Source of the DNA: Chrysogorgia sp. JL179-B06
Lineage: Eukaryota; Cnidaria; Anthozoa; Scleralcyonacea; Chrysogorgiidae
Length of the DNA stretch: 64,000 bases
Reading direction: 5' to 3'
Assembly (NCBI GenBank): GCA_035772405.1
Contig: JAYKKM010000208.1
Coordinates: 417,001-481,000, forward strand
A program made the position numbers and the translations under genes. The notes below the pieces were generated by a model, which was given only the letters and a program-made list of their open reading frames with translations, was not told the DNA's origin and did no database searches. The number at the start of each line of letters is the position of its first letter. Positions within the stretch are counted from its first letter, which is position 1. Positions 13,970 through 25,644 of the stretch are shown here, one piece after another.

Positions 13970-16845
13970 TAACGTTATAACATGGCGGATGTCTGTGTTT
14001 CTACCCGCTCTGCAAATTGTCCTCGTTTAAGTTTAGAACAAATAAACTTGAAAGCCATAAAATCGTTTAAAGATTGCTCTCACTTGGTCTATAATGAAAA
14101 CCGAGTGAAATGGACACAAGACTTCAATTATTTAAAGAACTTTGTTGTAAACAATCTTGGCCTAATTGGGAAGTGGTCGTCTCCTGGAGGCAAATCAAAA
14201 AAGTTTAACAGTTCCAACCTAGACCTGGCCGTAGTTTGGCACTGCGGCAAGCAGAATACTTTGCTGTTTCACGGTACGGATGGAGGTGTTTTGAGAGACG
14301 CTTTCGTAAACGTTTTGGAGAAATCCGATTCCGAAGTGGGTAAGGCTACAAGTTGTTGTAATTGTTCAGGCGAAGCAGTATCGAGCGAGACTGTTGAAAA
14401 TATGAAACTGGATATTGAGATTTTACAGAGTAGAGTGGATTCTCTACAAACTTTGGCGAATACGTGCGATTATATGCCTCCTGTAAATAGTTTCAATGCG
14501 GAGAGTGAAATTATTAGCTTACAAGTTGAGCTTAACGAAGTTAAATCGAAAAACGGGAAGCTGGAGGGTGAGATAGTCGGACTCAAAAATGAAATCGAAA
14601 ATTTAAAAGTCAAATTTCATAAAAACCCGGAAACAATGGCTGAAATAGAAATCAACCAAGGGGATCATAATCATCGACATATTTCTTCGTCAACAATGGC
14701 CTATAACAATGAGATACCAGTGCGGAACAATACCAAACTAATATATGAGGTAAACCATCAGCGCACATCGACAAAAACAAAGGACCTGGTTAATGAAATG
14801 CACAAGCCAACGACCACAATAAATGCCACAAAAACTGCGAAACTACATGACAAAGATAAACCCTGGGTAACACCCGATTTTAAAGAGATAATTCGAAACC
14901 GGCAAAAAGCTTACCATGATGGAAATATTGAACAGTACCGCCACCTTCGTAACCTTGCAAATAGAGAACGTGAGAAACTTAGATCTGTCCACCTTCAGAA
15001 AATGATTGATCAGTTGAAATCGAATCCTAACCCTAAAAGGTGGTGGGAATGCATTAAACAACACGCAGGATACCCCAAGAAAAATGCGTTCTCCACCCTG
15101 GTCGTGGATGATGAGATACTAAATGGTACACTCCTAGCTAATAAAATTAACGATGCCTTTACATCAGTTACCCAAGAAATGTCTCCCCTAAAACAATCCT
15201 CCACCGAGACACAAGTAGAGAGTAGTCAATTTTTAATCCTTCCGGAGTATATTCTCAGTGAAGAAAATGTATACCACAAATTAGCTGCAGTATCTTCTTC
15301 AAAATCTCCTGGCCCCGATGAAACACCAAATTGGGTACTGAAGGACAACGCCCACATCTTAGCCTTGCCCGTCTCTTCCATCTTCAATGCTTCTTTCCAG
15401 CAAGCGTTTGTTCCTACCTCGTGGAAAGAAGCAAATGTTATCCCAATTCCAAAAGTACCTGCACCTGTCGATATAAATAACGACCTACGCCCTATATCAC
15501 TAACTCCCACCTTGTCAAAAATTTGTGAAAGTTTTGTGGCCGATTGGTTGATCGATTCGATTAAGGGACAAATTGACAAAAGACAGTTTGGTTCATTAAA
15601 AAACACTTCGACGACGCATAACCTGATAAGTCTCGTCCACCATCTACTTAGTGAGTCAGACGCAGCAAAAAGCGTCGTAAGAGTTTTCCTCCTCGACTTT
15701 TCCAAAGCTTTCGACCGTATTGATCATACCACTCTTTTGCAAAAATTATCAGATATGAGTGTACCATCATGTATAGTTGACTGGATACAAAGTTTTCTTA
15801 CAGAACGTAAACAACGTGTACAATTGTGCAACAGTTTGTCGGATTGGCATAATGTAAATGGAGGAGTACCTCAAGAGACAGTGCTAGGTCCTGTTCTTTT
15901 TCTCGTAATGATTAACGACTTACTCACCGAATGGCCTGATCGATGGAAGTACGTCGACGATTGCACGGTCACTGAAAGTATTTCACCTCACTGTTGTAGT
16001 AACTTGCAGGAACTAGTGGATTATATTAATGATTGGACTGTCGCAAACAACATGAAGCTAAATATAGCTAAGTGTAAAGAAATGGTCATCGACTTTTCGA
16101 AAGAAAAACGGAATTTTTCACCTTTAATGATTAACGACGTAGCAGTACAACGTGTAAAATCCGCTAGTATCCTTGGTATCTCTCTTCAAGATAATATGAA
16201 TTGGAATGACCACGTATATCAAATCGTTAAAAAAGCTGGGAAAAGACTTTACATGTTGAGACTTTTAAAAAGATCGAAAGCTAACATGATAATATTGTGC
16301 ACGGTTTTTACCACCATCATAAGACCGGTCTTAGAATATGCTTGCCAAGTATGGCACTTTAAACATCCAACAGTATTTAAGTGATGACATCGAAAAAATC
16401 CAAAAACGTGCATTTAAAATTATGTTACCTTCATTAAGTTATAGACAAGCACGTGAGCTCACTGATCTCCCGTTACTAAAAATACGGCGTGAAGAACTAT
16501 GTAACAAATTCTTTGAGAAGAATGGAAAAAACAGTAAAATTAGTGAACACCTGATTCCAAAGACCTCGTCAGATTATGACATGAGGTCAAAATGTAAATA
16601 TAAGAACTTCTTATGTAAAACGGACAGATTCAAGAACTCATTTTTACCACAAATTATTTCAAAAGAAAACAGTAATTAGTTAATATTTAATATTTTAGGC
16701 CTGCCACATTTTAAAATTTATTGTAAATATAACGTTTTCTATTTAACTCTTTTTATATATTGTAATTACTGATGCAATTTAACCTTGGGTTACAATATCA
16801 GAAAAAATATTTTAAAAATAAAAAATAAAAATAAAAAAAAAACCC
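13970..16845 (+). mobile_element. Non-LTR retrotransposon inserted in the CCA-rich minisatellite
   Basis: The limits come from comparison with the second copy of the duplicated unit. Copy 2 reads straight from CCACAAACC to ACCATGAACC at 25452/25453, with no insert. The element starts with TAACGTTATAAC before its ATG and ends in an A-rich tail with several AAAAATAAAAA motifs, as expected for target-primed reverse transcription. A target-site duplication longer than two or three bases cannot be resolved because the target is itself repetitive. The insertion postdates the 8.6-kb duplication, or is heterozygous if the duplication is an assembly artefact. Confidence 0.85.
13982..16679 (+). pseudogene. 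LINE polyprotein: ORF1-like N-terminus fused to reverse transcriptase, no endonuclease
   Basis: A real ATG starts an 800-codon frame. Residues 1-130 form a domain with KWSSPGGKSKKF and a HGTDGG block that resembles ORF1 proteins of cnidarian LINEs. Residues about 140-220 look like a coiled coil. A short linker leads straight into the pre-RT segment (KPWVTPDFKEI) and the RT: FSKAFDRIDH near 570, GGVPQET near 627 and YVDD near 657. The endonuclease that normally sits between these parts is absent, so the fusion looks like an in-frame internal deletion. PQE replaces the near-invariant PQG of the RT. An extra A in an AAA run near 16362 shifts the frame, and the C-terminal region continues in another frame to 16679. 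It is probably dead and mobilised in trans. Confidence 0.85.
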
Positions 16846-16995
16846 ACCATGAACCACCACAACCACCGTAAACCACCATAAACCACGATAAACCACCATG
16901 AATCACCACAAACCACTACAAACCACCATGCACCACCATCCAATAACCTCCAATAGTTACCACAGGAACCACCGTAAGCCAGCATAAACCACAAT
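16846..16995 (-). repeat. Continuation of the CCA-rich minisatellite after the LINE insertion
   Basis: ACCACCGTAAACC-type units resume directly after the A-rich LINE tail and fade out near 16995. This is the right part of the array that begins at 13546. Confidence 0.9.
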
Positions 16996-17037
16996 ATGAC
17001 ACAACATATATACACTCAAATCTATATATGTATCCTA

Positions 17038-18216
17038 ACATGACGTATTTAAGTTCAGCTTGCTTGCAACCGCTGACAGTAACTTCGATTTTCTCTTGTT
17101 TCTTATCATTAACTGTAAATGCGTAAACCGGGTCTTCCTCTTCGTCTGAGATGACCATATTCGACGAGTTTCTACAAAACAATACCAGATTCATGTTTTT
17201 TTTTATTGTTTTATTTTTTGCCCTTATGTTATATATTATAAAATATTTACATTTTTATTTTTTAATTATGTGGCTACTGGTCTGTCCTTATCCTCTCTCT
17301 CCTTACTTTGCTCTTGCATGTCTCGCGCTGGGATTCAAAATGGTCTTTCAACCCACATTTACGACACGTTTTGCCTTTCGCTGGAGTCGCTGAACATCCT
17401 GGGTCTCTATCAAAATGTCCAAATCTATCACATCTATAACAAGTCTGTTCACGGCTGTTCTCCGTTGCACCGATTGGCGGTTTCTATCACGCGTGAATCA
17501 CAGTCTTTGTTTCATTAGTGCGGTTTGCACTCATAGTGCCGTCCCGTTTTCCGTCCAGAATCACAGCTTCCAGTCGTGAGTATACTTTCTCGCAGTTCTC
17601 AGTGATCTCGAGTCTTCTGGCTAAGGTCAGCCCTTGACCTTCCTCTAGGAGTTTTCTCTTTATATATGTACATGTACTCGTACATTTACACAGGATTTCA
17701 TCACATATTTGGTTGTCAGTGTATTCTCCATAGGTTGTAATCTTTTTCTGCACGTCTCAATCTGAGTGGCAATTTGTCGTACTGTCTCTCCGGGTTTTTG
17801 TTTTAACTTTCTGAAGGGGTATCTTGCGTAGAATGATTGTATCGACTTTCGGGAAAAATTAATCGTTATAATAGCATATATCGCTTTCTTGTAATCTTTA
17901 ACATGCACATCCAGTCTCAGCTTTAGGGTTGCAAAATATCCTGGACATCAGTACCCGTCAAATAGAGTAATAAGGCACCTCTCCTTTGTTTTTAGTTGTA
18001 TGTTCTTCGTCTATAATCAAGCCTTTTCCGTCGGCGAACAGTTCGAAAGCCGTCAACGACCTTTTCTACCGTAGTCCGGAGGGTGTTTTGATCTGTGAAA
18101 CGCCGATCGAAAGCATTTATACGATTTATCCAGTTATCTTTTATTGTTGTCATCAATTGCCTTGCAATTCGATTGTTTTAGTCGTTCTTTTTCCTCATCG
18201 CCAATATTATTAGTTC
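17038..18216 (-). pseudogene. Ty3/gypsy-type gag and protease start, degenerate (copy 1)
   Basis: Reading the minus strand from 18216 downwards gives a gag-like N-terminal segment (LLLYLTGTDVQDI near 17960, in a shifted frame). The core follows with the YARYPFRKLKQKPGETV block (about 17820) and CDEIL near 17700. Then come two zinc knuckles around 17320-17430: CYRCDRFGHFDRDPGC and CRKCGLKDHFESQRETC. A fragment VYAFTVNDKKQEKIEVTV (about 17100) resembles the start of the protease, but the frame stops before any D-S/T-G active site. Several frameshifts and stops separate the parts. There is no RT, integrase or LTR, so this is a truncated remnant of a gypsy element. Confidence 0.7.
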
Positions 18217-19250
18217 TAGCAGTGGCCTGTTAAAATTAAACGTTCGAACTGATGCACCAGTCAATGTAAACCACGGACCCGCCGGCTGGGACATGCATAG
18301 CGGGGTATTTGAGTTGTACGTTCTTCAAATGTCGTTTAAGGCCCCACATCCCGGACATTTTTTATTTTAATGGCATTAAATGGCCGGGTAAAATTTCCTG
18401 CTCCTTTATTTAATTTGGACAGATTTAGCATAAGTGTCCATCAGCATCCATTTAGCATCCTTCAAAACTGAAATAAAAATTTAATTAAAAATTTACAACA
18501 TTTTAAAAGTGAACAATTATGTGATAGGCAAATATTTATAAGCATAACCATGAACTAGTGGGAATTCAACTTTAACACATTGTGTATGGATCTTGCTCAT
18601 TTCACAGCCACAGTTTTCAAGATCAAATCCCAATAATTACATGCCCAGCTATATCCCGGTTCGGTTGTAGGTGTGTGCGGGAGTTTACGTTCCCTGTTTC
18701 AGCAGTACACCAAACTTGTTATATTTTATTATTATATTACTTGTAATAATTTAACATGTGGAAATAACTTTAGATAACAGAGTAATATATGTTGCCGGTT
18801 CTGTTCAAAATATTCAATTCATCCAAGTTTCCAAAATAATAAAATATTATTATGGACGACCAAACCAGATTCCTATTTTGAATTTTTTGAACGCGATTCA
18901 GCTGGAATTTCTCTTCTTGAGAAGATAACCGCTGGAAAGTGTGTGGAGGCCCTATTTCCGTTTCAGCCCATAGAGATCATAAATAAAACTAGAGGGGGCA
19001 TCCAATCTTCATTTCAGTAAATCCCGGGTAACCGATTGAACGCCGCCATCTTGGATAAATTGGCGGCAAGATAGCACACCCGGATGTAAAAATACGGTGA
19101 TTGTCGTGAGGTCAAAGGTTGCTCGCTGTTTTTCATGTCTTTTGACAGTGTATAAAACGAAAACCGTGTTGTTTTTTTCGAGGTTTTTTTGCAAGTTGTG
19201 TTGAAACTGCTCATGTGCTAATACACCTTTTTTCGGAAATCAAACCAGCC
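18217..19250. other. AT-rich unassigned sequence within the duplicated unit
   Basis: No convincing coding sequence. Near 19040-19070 there is a GCCGCCATCTTGG motif resembling a YY1-type promoter site, about 200 bp before a possible THAP-like start codon. It may be the remains of a promoter, which is inference from the motif only. Confidence 0.35.
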
Positions 19251-19395
19251 ATGGTAAATTCATGCTCGTTTGTAGACTGCTCAAACGGCTCACGTCAGCT
19301 CACGCCATATCACGTCAGCCGACTGCTTTTATCGTTTTTCATGCCCCAGAAATCGCCAAAGAACTAATAAGCCTTTTGAATGGTTTGTTTCTAAT
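19251..19395 (+). pseudogene. Possible THAP-domain N-terminal fragment (copy 1)
   Basis: An ATG opens MVNSCSFVDCSNGSRQLT, which resembles the C-x2-4-C start of THAP zinc fingers. Those fingers bind DNA in P-element-type transposases and host regulators. After a one-base shift, the neighbouring frame reads FYRFSCPRNRQRTNK, similar to the FxRFP stretch that should follow. The rest of the finger (C-x2-H, AVPTIF) is not seen, either because it lies in a further exon or because the gene is broken. The match is short, so the call is tentative. Confidence 0.35.
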
Positions 19396-22205
19396 TTTTA
19401 TTATATAAGACAAATTAATTCCATTTTGCCGTTGTCTGTCCAGTTATAGACGTCAGACGTAATGTTAGAAACATTAAAATTCTCCTCCTTCTTGTGGTCT
19501 AGCCAGAGGTCTGGGAACTGGCAATTGTACAACCGGGTGGGCTCTCTAATGGCTAATGGGTTTTCTAGCTTAAAAATATACTGAGCAAATTAAGTCACTG
19601 TCACTGCAGAAATTACATCCAGCCAGGCACTTCGCATCAATCCATGACTGGTATATTGTTTTGTCAAGTAGATCCTTTCGTGAGTATCGTTCCATCTTTT
19701 CTTTTCTTATATCCTTGACTTTTTACTTGTTTTTACATTTATCCTGTAACATCTTACGACCGGAGTTGTCTCGCCGTGCGATTTACCGAGAATGGACGCC
19801 ATTTTGAATCGTAAGAAAACTTCAGGCTGCGATTTTCAAGTTCGCACTCACGCGCAAGTGATTACCTTTAATAACTCGCGCGCCATAAGTTCAATTTCCC
19901 CCCGCAAGTTTGAACATTCAAGTGCAGTATCATGAAGTATACTAGGCCAAAAGAGACGATGTAATCTTTAATGCTTGCGTGGGAACAAAAAGCAAAGGTT
20001 ACAAAGGTTTTCTTGAAAATATGGAGGCTTCTAAGATGGAGAACAAATGTACATCATGATTACGGTTTGGTTTAGTGGCGCTTTTCAAAAACGATCTCAT
20101 ATTTCATTATTTGAACTACATGAAAATTTCATTTAAATCACATCTCTATACCGCCTGGAACTGGATATTGTTTGTGGCGGTTTGATGGGAAATGGTCCTG
20201 AAAGAACAATGTCTCGGAAAGTATTGGCAGGTTGAACATCTTGGTTATGTAACAGATTTTAAGAAGATAATGGAATTTATTGAGCTCCACTTGAGCTATT
20301 TAGTCAATTTCACCATGTTGTTCCTTTAGCACCACAGCGTAATTTAAATATTGCAATACCGAAACGAATTTGCATAGATAATTTCTAATTTTTGTCCTCA
20401 ATTGTGAGTATCGGCAAGTAATAACTAAACTAGATTGAACATCTTGTATTTTGATCAGCAGTTAAGAGTTATGACAATTTTTCTAGCCAGCTCCTATTTA
20501 GATTATCTTTTACGGCCGCCATATTTTTTACATTTTTTACAAGCCTGAGTATCGATTGCGCGTGCATGTTCATAACTTCTCGCCATTACATGCATGGTGC
20601 CCACGAATGAAGGAATCATACGAGAAATTATGTGCACTCTGCAAACATTTTCATGTGTGTACACCTGTATCTGATTTTGAAAGCCACCGTTCAAACTTCA
20701 ATTGACCACTTCACACTGAAACACGTTTAGTGTAATATACACATATCACAGAGATTAATTCCCTCAAGAGCGCAGCGACTTTTATCGCATCAAACCCATC
20801 ACTGCGATGTCACGCGTCGCGGACGAAAAATACGATCCCTCCGTTCTTGTTTGTAAAAGATGAATGCCTGGATCATCCAGGGGCTCCCACTTCTCAATGG
20901 GCAGCCCCCAGATATAGAACACCGCCCTCATGAAGGCAAATTCCCGCAACCTAACCAAATGCACCCACGCCATAGCGAAGGGACCTCCAGCATGATATGG
21001 GAACAGGTCGGAGACCTGGGGCTCATTTCTGGACAAGCCATTGCCCCCATAACGCCATATACAGAGGCACACACAAAACTACCAAAGTTCAATAGACTCA
21101 GGTATAGTATTAACCGATGCCTACCTGGACATACAAGCTTATCGGAGAAACTAAGGACAGTGTGGACTGGAGTTCTGATGTATCTTTGATATGCGTTACA
21201 GTACCATCTTGCTGATGTTCTAAGCAGATGATCTTGGACCCCTTGACCTGCTGCTGTGGTTGCTACTCCCATCCGATTGTTATGTCCTGATATATAATTG
21301 CCTTGGAACGCAGGCTGTTTTGGTGCATGGATTGGAATGTTGTGGATAAGGCTTGACGATGTTAGTGGTTGCCATGCAGGTTGATAAAGGAGCCTCTGAG
21401 TTTAACATTTCTTAAAATCTCTACTACAGTTGGGCAGATAGTTGACCTTCCCTTACCTATGTAAATACAACAACTCCGAGTTGTGTTGAAATGGAGTGTC
21501 GAAATGGATTTATTTTCGTACTCTTCACATGAACCTTTATCCTGCTAGGGGTAAGTTGATAATTTGGATCAAAATTAGAGTTGACAATGAACTCCCCTGT
21601 CGGTAGGAAGCCAAATAAGCACAGGCAACAAGCTTACCAGTGAATAATATGGATATAAACAGAGAAAGCCAGGTAGTGGAGAATAATGTGCAATTTGCCT
21701 TCTCAAAATATGGAGAGAGAGATACCCAGATATGTACATCTTTATTGAAGTATGGTGTAAATTGTCAGCAAAATGTAAACAGAGACATATATGTGCTTTG
21801 GGATTGGCTGGTAAAATTGAACCTTTGGGTTCAATCTGGTTGTCCTGAAAACAAAAATCCATAAAACGCCGTTCATGGCCGTGGGAGTAAATACGACAGG
21901 TGGAGGTTGCTAAACCCTAGACTATGTTGAAACGACATTTGTTTGTTAAACCCTGAGTAGATCCTTGAATGGAGACTGATGAACTATTGTTGCTACCTGA
22001 TCTGCGTGGTGAGGTAGATATGTTTTGTTGTAAATGTTGTCCTGCCATTAGAAGGAGATATCAACGCAATACCAAGTTGGGGTATTTTTCTGTACCTGAC
22101 TACAGTACATCAAGTACAGATTTGTTGGAAAGGAATTCTAGTCGTCTAGACACCCAGGTCCAACTGGTTTTCCGTTCTAACGATCTGAACCAGCTCTTTA
22201 TATGG
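19396..22205. other. Unassigned sequence within the duplicated unit (copy 1)
   Basis: About 2.8 kb with only short open frames. The best are a minus-strand frame at 20782-21072 and an overlapping plus frame at 20860-21189 in a locally GC-richer patch. A plus frame at 21969-22200 starts METDELLLLPDLRGEVDMFC and has a CxxCC motif. None matches a family I recognise and no splice structure is convincing. The same sequence is repeated at 28007-30818. Confidence 0.4.
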
Positions 22206-22585
22206 GACTTCGGTGGTCGAGTGGTCAGGGCCACTGCCTCCCACCTCTGAGGTCAAGAGATCGAATCCTGTTCGGACATTTGATCGCACGTGGAAAGAGT
22301 TGGTCAACACTCCGCCGAAAGTCTTGGGTTTTCTCCGGGTTCTCCGGTTTCCTCCCACAGGGAAGTTGACAGGGCGGGTTAGGATAAATATAGTTAGGAA
22401 AACTAATGATGATAAAAACTGTAAAAATAAATAGCTATGGTTAATTGATTGGGGGTACTGGGTACTAGGTACTGAATATAATAGAATAAATTGTCGATGT
22501 TTTAAAGCGCATTTGATCATATACACATGCTAATTTGCGCTATATAAATAGTAAACATTATTATTATTATTATTATTATTATTAT
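22206..22585 (+). mobile_element. tRNA-derived SINE with (ATT)n tail (copy 1)
   Basis: The head has a perfect A box (TGGTCGAGTGG) and a perfect B box (GATCGAATC, near 22259), the two internal RNA polymerase III promoter elements. The body holds the block TTCTCCGGGTTCTCCGG followed by TTTCCTCCCAC, which resembles the conserved central domain shared by many invertebrate SINEs (Nin-DC-like, from memory). The tail is GCGCTATATAAATAG followed by (ATT)n, typical of SINEs mobilised by CR1/L2-type LINEs. Confidence 0.8.
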
Positions 22586-22934
22586 GGAAATTATGCCCCT
22601 AGATACTGACCACGAACCTGTGAATTAATGACATATACATATATCACGATAACCTAGAGTATCTAAACCATCGGGAAAAAATAAAAATCCGGTAAGTGGG
22701 CCATTGTGGATACAAGCTGAAGGTTATGCCATTTCAAGATTTAAAGACACACAATTAGGCACCAGGAACATGCGCGAAACGCTACAATCTTGAGAAAATT
22801 CATATACAAATTCAGGTCAATGAAACATAGTGACATATGAGTTGTTTGCCAGTCCTTTGCGAAGGTAACCGGCAACTGTTTTCGAATATCGCAAAAAAAT
22901 CAACATTTACTTTATTTTTTCTATGTTCCAAAAT
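22586..22934. other. Unassigned end of duplicated unit, copy 1
   Basis: AT-rich with no coding signal. It repeats at 31200-31548 and ends at the duplication junction. Confidence 0.5.
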
Positions 22935-23886
22935 GGTTTGTGGTGGTTCATGGTAGTTTATGGTGGTCTACGGTGGTTTGCGATAGTTTACTGGTGGTTT
23001 ATGGTTGTTCTTGGTGGTTTACGTTGTTTCGTGGTGGTTTACAGTGGTTTGCGATGGTTCGTGGTAGTTCATGGTGGTTTGTGGAGGTTGGTGGTGGTTG
23101 ATTGTGGTTTGTATTGGCTTGTAGTTGATCATGGTTGTTTATGATGGTTTGTGGTGGTTTATAGTGGTTTACGTTGGTTTGCGATTGTTTACTGGTAGTT
23201 TATGGTTGTTCTTGGTGGTTTACGGTGGTTCATTGTGGTTTCTGGTGGTTCGTGGTGGTTTACAGTGGTTTTCGGTGGTTCGTGGTGGTTTGTGGTGGTT
23301 CGTGGTAGCTCTTGGTTGATCGTTGTGATTTACGGTGGTTTGTGGTGGTTCATGGTAGTTTACGGTGATTTGTGGTGGTTTACGGTGGTTTGTGGATGTT
23401 CGTGGTGGTTCATGGCAGTTTGTAGTGGTTTGTGGTGGTTTGTGGAGGGTCGCGGTGGTTCATGGTGGTTTGTAGTGGTTTGTGGTGGTTCATGGTAGTT
23501 TATGGTGGTTTATGGTGGTTTATGGTGGTTTATGGTGGTTTGCCATAGTTTACTGGTGGTTTGTGGTTGTTCTTGGTGGTTTACGGTGGTTCATGGTAGC
23601 TTACGGTGGTTTGCATTGGTTCGTGGTGATTCATGGTGGTTTGTGGTAGTTCATGGTAGTTTATGGTGGTTTTGATGGTTTATGGTGGTTTATGGTGGTT
23701 TGCGATAGTTTATGGTTGTTCTTGGTGATTTACGGTGGTTCATGTTGGTTTGTGGTGGTTCATGGTGATTCGTGGTGGTTTGTGGTGGTTTACGGTGGTT
23801 TGTGGTTGTTTAGGTTTGTGGTGGTTCATGGTAGTTTACGGTGGTTTGTGGCGGATTATTGTGGTTTGTCCTGGTTCATACATCCT
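22935..23886 (+). repeat. G/T-rich 10-bp minisatellite (copy 2)
   Basis: The same GGTGGTTYRY units as 11478-12402, with one extra 30-bp block near 23560-23590. It starts abruptly at the duplication junction. Confidence 0.93.
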
Positions 23887-25028
23887 GAAGTTTTCAAGAA
23901 AAGTAAAAAACGTACTTTTTAAAACCGCATTTAACATTTAGTAATTTTAGAAACATATTTTATCTATAGGAAACTTTATTTTTCTTCAAATTTTAATACT
24001 TTTATTTTAAATAGCATAGTTAATGTTAAAATGTTAAGCGCTGATGTACTATAGGGAATCAGCGCTATATTAGTACTTACTATTATTATTACTATTATTA
24101 CGGTGGTTCATGGTGGTTTATAGTTGTTCTTGGTGGTTTACGGTGGTTTAGAGTGCTTGGTGGTGGTTAGTGGTGATTCTTGGTAGTTTTCAGTGGTTTG
24201 TGGTGGTTCTGTGGTATCTCTTTGTGATACGTTGGAGGGACTGAGGACGGTTAAAGCAAGTTCAGGAGAAATGGAAGAAACCCTTTCGTTCCGTGTTGTT
24301 CCAGCACCTGCGGGGATTTCTGAAAGACACCTTTTGTTGATATGCTGGCGTAAATTAGAGAAGGCATCCAAGGTAGCATTTGTCAACATGCCTTTCTACC
24401 GATATAAAAGAAGATCAAGATTACCCTCAATTTCTGCTGGTTCTGGCGTTGTCATCATCCTCTCTTCACCCATATCACCGTCACAACGAAAAATCAAGCC
24501 ACTTATTTTGCTAAAATTTGTGATTCGTTAATGTCTTAAATATTCTTTGCACAGCATGTAAAATATCCAATTTTACAGGAATATTTCACGCTGCGCACAA
24601 GCGTATATTGCCAGTATCAAAATAATATTTCCTTCCAGGTCATACACGAGCGTGGATTGAATAAAAAAAGGAGAGCGAAAGTTTCCTCGGCGTTGGTACC
24701 AGTGATCCTTCTCGAACTTGTTTTAATATAGATGATGTACAGTAAATAGAAGAACATGCGATTTAGATCGATCACGATGACAAATAGAGCACGTTGATCC
24801 AAAGAAGTGCAAATCCGACACTGTTCTTCATTTATACAACTAAAATTGATAACGCGCTAACACTGTTTAAATAGACAGACTGTATGCATACATACATAAA
24901 ATGACACGAGCAATGAGCAGCAACAACAAAAAACTACTGAACCATCGTGCATACAACCAAGAACAACCAGGAGTAACAATAAGACATGAACCAACACAAC
25001 AATACAAAAACGCTACAATCCACTACCT
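23887..25028. other. Spacer between facing minisatellite arrays (copy 2)
   Basis: Near-identical to 12403-13545. Differences include GAAACCCTTTCG in place of GAAACTTTTTCG near 24280. No gene was recognised. Confidence 0.6.
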
Positions 25029-25602
25029 ACCACCATAAACCACCACAAAACCACCACAAACCACCGTAAACCACCATAAACCACCACAAACCACCATGAA
25101 CAACCATGAACAACTACAAACCATTACAAACCACCATGAGTCACAAAGAACCTCCACAACCCACTACAAACCACCACGAACCACCACAAACCACCGTAAG
25201 CCACCACGAACCACCACAAACCACCGTAAACCACCACAAACCACCCTAAACTAGCATGAACCATCACGAACCACCGTAAACCACCACGAACCACCAATAG
25301 CTATCACGAACCACCACAAACCACTACAAACCACCATGAACCACCATAAACCACCATAAACCACCATGAACCACCGCAAACCACTATGAACCACCATAAA
25401 CAACTATGAACCACCAAAAATCACCATGAACCACCATTAACCACCACAAACCACCATGAACCACCACAACCACCGTAAACCACCATAAACCACGATAAAC
25501 CACCATGAATCACCACAAACCACTACAAACCACCATGCACCACCATCCAATAACCTCCAATAGTTACCACAGGAACCACCGTAAGCCAGCATAAACCACA
25601 AT
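25029..25602 (-). repeat. CCA-rich inverted minisatellite with the LINE-free (empty) site
   Basis: Continuous CCACAAACCA-type units. The point 25452/25453 corresponds to the LINE insertion site of copy 1 and preserves the ancestral sequence. Confidence 0.92.
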
Positions 25603-25644
25603 ATGACACAACATATATACACTCAAATCTATATATGTATCCTA

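Larger units (their letters stand above)
11478..22934 (+). repeat. Large tandem duplication, copy 1 (about 8.6 kb plus a 2.9-kb LINE)
   Basis: From within the G/T minisatellite to 22934 this segment matches 22935-31548 almost base for base. The two copies differ by rare substitutions and small indels, by a 30-bp minisatellite slippage near 12100, and by the LINE at 13970-16845, which only this copy has. The junction joins TTCTATGTTCCAAAAT directly to GGTTTGTGGTGG at about 22934/22935. Confidence 0.9.

Noticed and set aside
20782..21189. Overlapping frames of about 100 codons on both strands, duplicated at 29376-29801
   Set aside because: Not called as genes: both strands are open over a GC-richer patch, there is no family match, and duplication explains the repeat. 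Left as unassigned.
22923..23941. The same WWF-type frames in copy 2
   Set aside because: Minisatellite artefact duplicated with the unit.
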